Under the pieces are notes generated by a model, which was not told where the DNA came from, did no database searches, and saw only the letters and a list, made by a program, of their open reading frames with translations. Source: JAUXFK01 sp034189035 (lineage in GTDB: Bacteria > Desulfobacterota > UBA8473). From it: a DNA stretch of 7,027 bases. How positions within the stretch are numbered: position 1 is the first letter of the stretch; each line of letters starts with the position of its first letter. The DNA is taken from contig JAXHVA010000169.1 of assembly GCA_034189035.1 (NCBI GenBank), forward strand, positions 1-7,027, given 5' to 3'. The position numbers were made by a program, and so were the translations under genes. This document shows, one piece after another, positions 5,051 to 7,027 of the stretch.

Positions 5051-5812
5051 ATGGAAAGAGATTTATTAAAGATGTACAGATATTTTCTGAAAGATTCTAT
5101 TCGGAAAAGAATAGACTTTTCACGGACGGATCAGCATAGAGGTGTCCCTGTTCCTTCTATTGAAAAGCCATATCCGATCGATGCTTCAAGAATCAATCTT
5201 CCTAAACCGGATGAGTGGAAAAAGATCCCAGACATAGATATTTTTACAGCAATCAGAAACCGGCAGAGCCGGCGTGTATTCTCAGAAAAACCGCTTACAA
5301 TAGAAGAGATATCTTTTCTTCTCTGGGCAACCCAGGGCTTGCGAGGCAAGGTGATAGGAGGGCATGCCTTTCGAAATGTTCCTTCCGCAGGTTGCCGTCA
5401 TGCTCTTGAAACCTACCTTGCTGTACTCAATGTATCACTACTGGAATCAGGGGTTTACCGCTATCTTCCACTCTCTCATCAGTTGCTATTTGAATTCACA
5501 GAGGAAGGCCTTGCAGATAAGATGGTTAAAGCAGTTATGGGACAGCCCTATCCGGGGAAAGCCGCGGTGACCTTTATTTGGACAAGTATTCCTTACCGAA
5601 TGGAATGGCGATATGATCTTGCAGCTCATAAGGTAATCGCCCTTGATGCAGGCCATGTCTGCCAGAATTTGTATCTTGCCTGTGAGGCCATTAAGGCAGG
5701 AATCTGTGCTATTGCCGCGTATGATCAGGAGGCCTTGGACCGCTTGCTCAGAATCGATGGAGGAGAAGAGTTTGTCATTTATCTGGCTCCAGTGGGAAAA
5801 GTGCCAGGTTAA
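5051..5812 (+). CDS. SagB-type FMN-dependent nitroreductase-family oxidoreductase (253 aa)
   Basis: The family fold binds FMN. SagB and ThcOx-type members oxidise azolines to azoles in peptide natural products, while many stand-alone relatives have no known substrate. Visible features, numbered from Met 5051, are an N-terminal segment FLKDSIRKRID and the FMN-phosphate type motif NRQSRRVF (70-77). SFLLWATQG (88-96) and PSAGCRHALETYL (111-123) follow, and the latter is the SagB-like signature usually read PSAG.RHPLE. Then come GVYRYLP, a KVIALDAGHVCQNLYLA stretch (194-210) and the terminal EEFVIYLAPVGK. The length is usual for a single-domain member. The frame could begin 12 codons earlier, but GAGGAG before 5051 decides for the shorter form. 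No YcaO cyclodehydratase or obvious precursor peptide is nearby, so a toxin-type azole pathway is not supported. It stands alone, 268 bp before the next gene. Confidence 0.9.
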   Translation: MERDLLKMYRYFLKDSIRKRIDFSRTDQHRGVPVPSIEKPYPIDASRINLPKPDEWKKIPDIDIFTAIRNRQSRRVFSEKPLTIEEISFLLWATQGLRGKVIGGHAFRNVPSAGCRHALETYLAVLNVSLLESGVYRYLPLSHQLLFEFTEEGLADKMVKAVMGQPYPGKAAVTFIWTSIPYRMEWRYDLAAHKVIALDAGHVCQNLYLACEAIKAGICAIAAYDQEALDRLLRIDGGEEFVIYLAPVGKVPG

Positions 5813-6080
5813 TCATAGTACATGTGTTGTTAATTGAAGTCCTGTAGATAACATAATTGAGAAAATAGCAGTAGAAAACAATATATTTTAGTTTTGAGTA
5901 ATATAATCTATTTCAGGGGAATCGAGGTTTAGACTCCATATAGAGTTAAGGAAAGTGAAATTTCAAAGGGGAAGCATACTGTTAAACATGAGCAGAGATT
6001 GACCAAAATGATTATTTTGGATGGAGACAAAACGAACTGTTCGAAACATATAGAGATATAGAGATTAAAAAGGGGAAAAC
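5813..6080. other. Intergenic leader before the NYN gene
   Basis: No gene is seen. TATAAT at 5902-5907 could be a -10 box, but no matching -35 lies 16-18 bp upstream. If it is used, the transcript has a leader of about 165 bases. That leader includes the palindrome TGAAATTTCA (5956-5965) and a perfect 7-bp stem with a 4-base loop, CCAAAAT/ATTTTGG (6003-6009 and 6014-6020). No riboswitch was recognised. Confidence 0.35.
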
Positions 6081-6821
6081 ATGTCAGAGGGGAAAACTGA
6101 AAAACTAGCTGTATTAATAGACGCAGATAATGCACAACCTTCTATTATTGAAGGGCTTTTGGCGGAAATTACTAAATATGGGACAGCAAATGTTAAACGG
6201 ATTTATGGAGACTGGACTGTGCCAGACCTTAAAGGATGGAAAGAGGTGCTATTACAGTATTCAATTCAGCCTATCCAGCAGTTTAGATATACCTCCGGGA
6301 AAAATGCAACAGATAGTGCAATGATAATAGATGCAATGGATTTGCTTTATGCATCAAAGTTCGACGGCTTCTGCATTGTATCGAGTGATAGTGATTTTAC
6401 CAAGCTAGTGGCAAGGATAAGAGAAGCCGGACTTTTTGTTTATGGGTTCGGTGAGAAAAAAACTCCCGAAGCATTTGTTTCCGCATGTGACAAATTCATA
6501 TTCACTGAAGTGCTTCGATCCAAGGATGGCGATAATGAGAAGATCACTCGAAAAACAACCTCTGAGCTAAAGCAGGATTCGAAACTGGTTAATCTGTGCA
6601 GAAACGCTGTTGAGGCATCTTCTGATGATAGTGGCTGGGCTCATCTTGCATCGGTAGGCAGCAATATTGCCAAGCAGGCGCCAGAGTTTGATCCGAGAAA
6701 TTACGGCTATAAAAAACTGGGGGAGCTTGTGGCAGCGACAAGGCTTTTTCAGATAGAAGAAAGGGCCATAGGCGACGGCCCCTCAAAGGCGATTTACTTA
6801 AAGGATATTAGAAAGAAGTAA
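6081..6821 (+). CDS. NYN-domain putative ribonuclease with C-terminal OST-HTH/LOTUS domain (246 aa)
   Basis: NYN domains are PIN-like nuclease folds that use clustered acidic residues to bind metal and cut RNA. Here they appear as LAVLIDADNAQ (D14, D16, N17), GKNATDSAMIIDAMDLLY (K74, N75, D78, D84) and IVSSDSDFTKLV (D103, D105), the full set expected of an active LabA/DUF88-type enzyme. After a linker rich in charged residues (about 146-168), residues 168-240 contain WAHLASVGSNIAK, DPRNYGYKKLGELV and FQIEER, the pattern of the OST-HTH/LOTUS winged helix, an RNA-binding domain. The protein is predicted to be soluble and to process or degrade RNA; the target is unknown. ATG 6081 follows AAAAAGGGG closely. 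It appears to be transcribed on its own, although the small frame after it begins only 9 bp downstream. Confidence 0.9.
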   Translation: MSEGKTEKLAVLIDADNAQPSIIEGLLAEITKYGTANVKRIYGDWTVPDLKGWKEVLLQYSIQPIQQFRYTSGKNATDSAMIIDAMDLLYASKFDGFCIVSSDSDFTKLVARIREAGLFVYGFGEKKTPEAFVSACDKFIFTEVLRSKDGDNEKITRKTTSELKQDSKLVNLCRNAVEASSDDSGWAHLASVGSNIAKQAPEFDPRNYGYKKLGELVAATRLFQIEERAIGDGPSKAIYLKDIRKK

Positions 6822-6830
6822 AGATAATCA

Positions 6831-6929
6831 ATGTTCAACAAAATATACTCAGTCAATCCAAAAGAAACAGAGGTTTATGTGTTAAGATTCTTTAGAACAA
6901 TTCTTGATCAATTCTGTCCGGTTAGCTGA
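6831..6929 (+). CDS. Doubtful 32-aa ORF just after the NYN gene
   Basis: ATG 6831 opens a frame of 32 codons to TGA 6927-6929, 9 bp after the NYN stop. It begins MFNKIYSVNPKETEVYVLRF and ends ILDQFCPVS. I do not recognise it. The Shine-Dalgarno sequence is weak (AAGAAGTAAAG further upstream). It could be a small cotranscribed protein, a fragment of a lost gene, or chance. Confidence 0.22.
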   Translation: MFNKIYSVNPKETEVYVLRFFRTILDQFCPVS

Positions 6930-7027
6930 AATCTATGATTAACTGACTGTTAATATTGCCATTATTAATGTTTTTCGGAGGTGGCTTAAATAACTCCTCC
7001 AACGAAGATCTTCTAAAAAGGTTAAGT
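6930..7027. other. Right edge: open frames leaving the window and short inverted repeats
   Basis: On the plus strand an ATG at 6968 opens 20 codons to the edge, starting MFFGGGLNNSSNEDLL, without a Shine-Dalgarno sequence. On the minus strand a frame enters from the edge, reads SSLEELFKPPPKN and stops near 6927. Only one, if either, can be real. GGAGG/CCTCC (6978-6982 and 6996-7000) and the palindrome GAAGATCTTC (7004-7013) lie here too. No assignment is possible. Confidence 0.25.

Noticed and set aside
5896..5907. TATAAT as a firm promoter for the NYN gene
   Set aside because: A perfect -10 hexamer, but no -35 at usual spacing and no extended -10 TG, in an AT-rich gap where chance matches are common.
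6009..6062. A 17-codon frame starting MIILDGDKTNCSK before the NYN gene, considered as a RiPP precursor for the SagB-like enzyme
   Set aside because: It has no Shine-Dalgarno sequence, its start overlaps an inverted repeat, and a single Cys without a leader-core pattern does not support a precursor peptide.
1..7027. CRISPR array, integrase attachment sites, rRNA or tRNA genes
   Set aside because: No regularly spaced repeats, integrase gene or RNA gene signature was found on either strand.

Overview
The window looks like an AT-leaning stretch of a bacterial chromosome, probably from an anaerobic Desulfobacterota-type (deltaproteobacterial) organism. This is inferred from gene style: an accessory FtsH, a cation-efflux protein fused to a NifX-like domain, a stand-alone SagB-type nitroreductase and a NYN-LOTUS protein. 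There is no ribosomal or other phylogenetic marker, so the assignment is soft. The region reads as accessory DNA, with four well-formed genes separated by long gaps that hold decayed mobile and toxin-antitoxin remnants.

Left part (1-2420, minus strand). The window opens inside the 5' end of an IS5-type transposase. Its upstream leader (181-441) can fold into nested stem-loops. Next is a complete accessory-clade ftsH (442-2238). It is preceded by a previously uncalled 36-codon, isoleucine-rich ORF (2255-2365) with a strong GGAGG ribosome binding site. A likely promoter lies at 2385-2412, with an AT palindrome over its -10. The small ORF and ftsH, 16 bp apart, look like one transcript.

Middle (2420-4520, plus strand). 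About 300 bp without a recognisable gene lead into a collapsed REP-associated tyrosine (Y1) transposase remnant (2756-2945), which keeps only its first and last segments in three frames. A TTG-started CDF cation transporter with a C-terminal dinitrogenase-cofactor (NifX-like) domain follows (3023-4321). The transporter lies between two direct copies of a 46-bp sequence (2708-2753 and 4373-4418; 37/46 identical). The first copy is the leader of the transposase remnant.

Right part (4520-7027, plus strand). A Phd/YefM-type antitoxin pseudogene carries an in-frame stop (4521-4640). About 400 bp with a perfect-stem hairpin lead to a SagB-type nitroreductase (best start 5051), then a NYN-domain plus OST-HTH/LOTUS putative ribonuclease (6081-6821). 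The right edge holds a doubtful 32-codon ORF and an open frame leaving the window.

The genes do not form one obvious pathway. Membrane proteolysis, metal export, flavin redox chemistry and RNA turnover would each fit stress adaptation, but that is inference. No complete new multi-gene system is evident. The best leads are the ORF upstream of ftsH, the repeat-bracketed fused transporter and the NYN-LOTUS gene.
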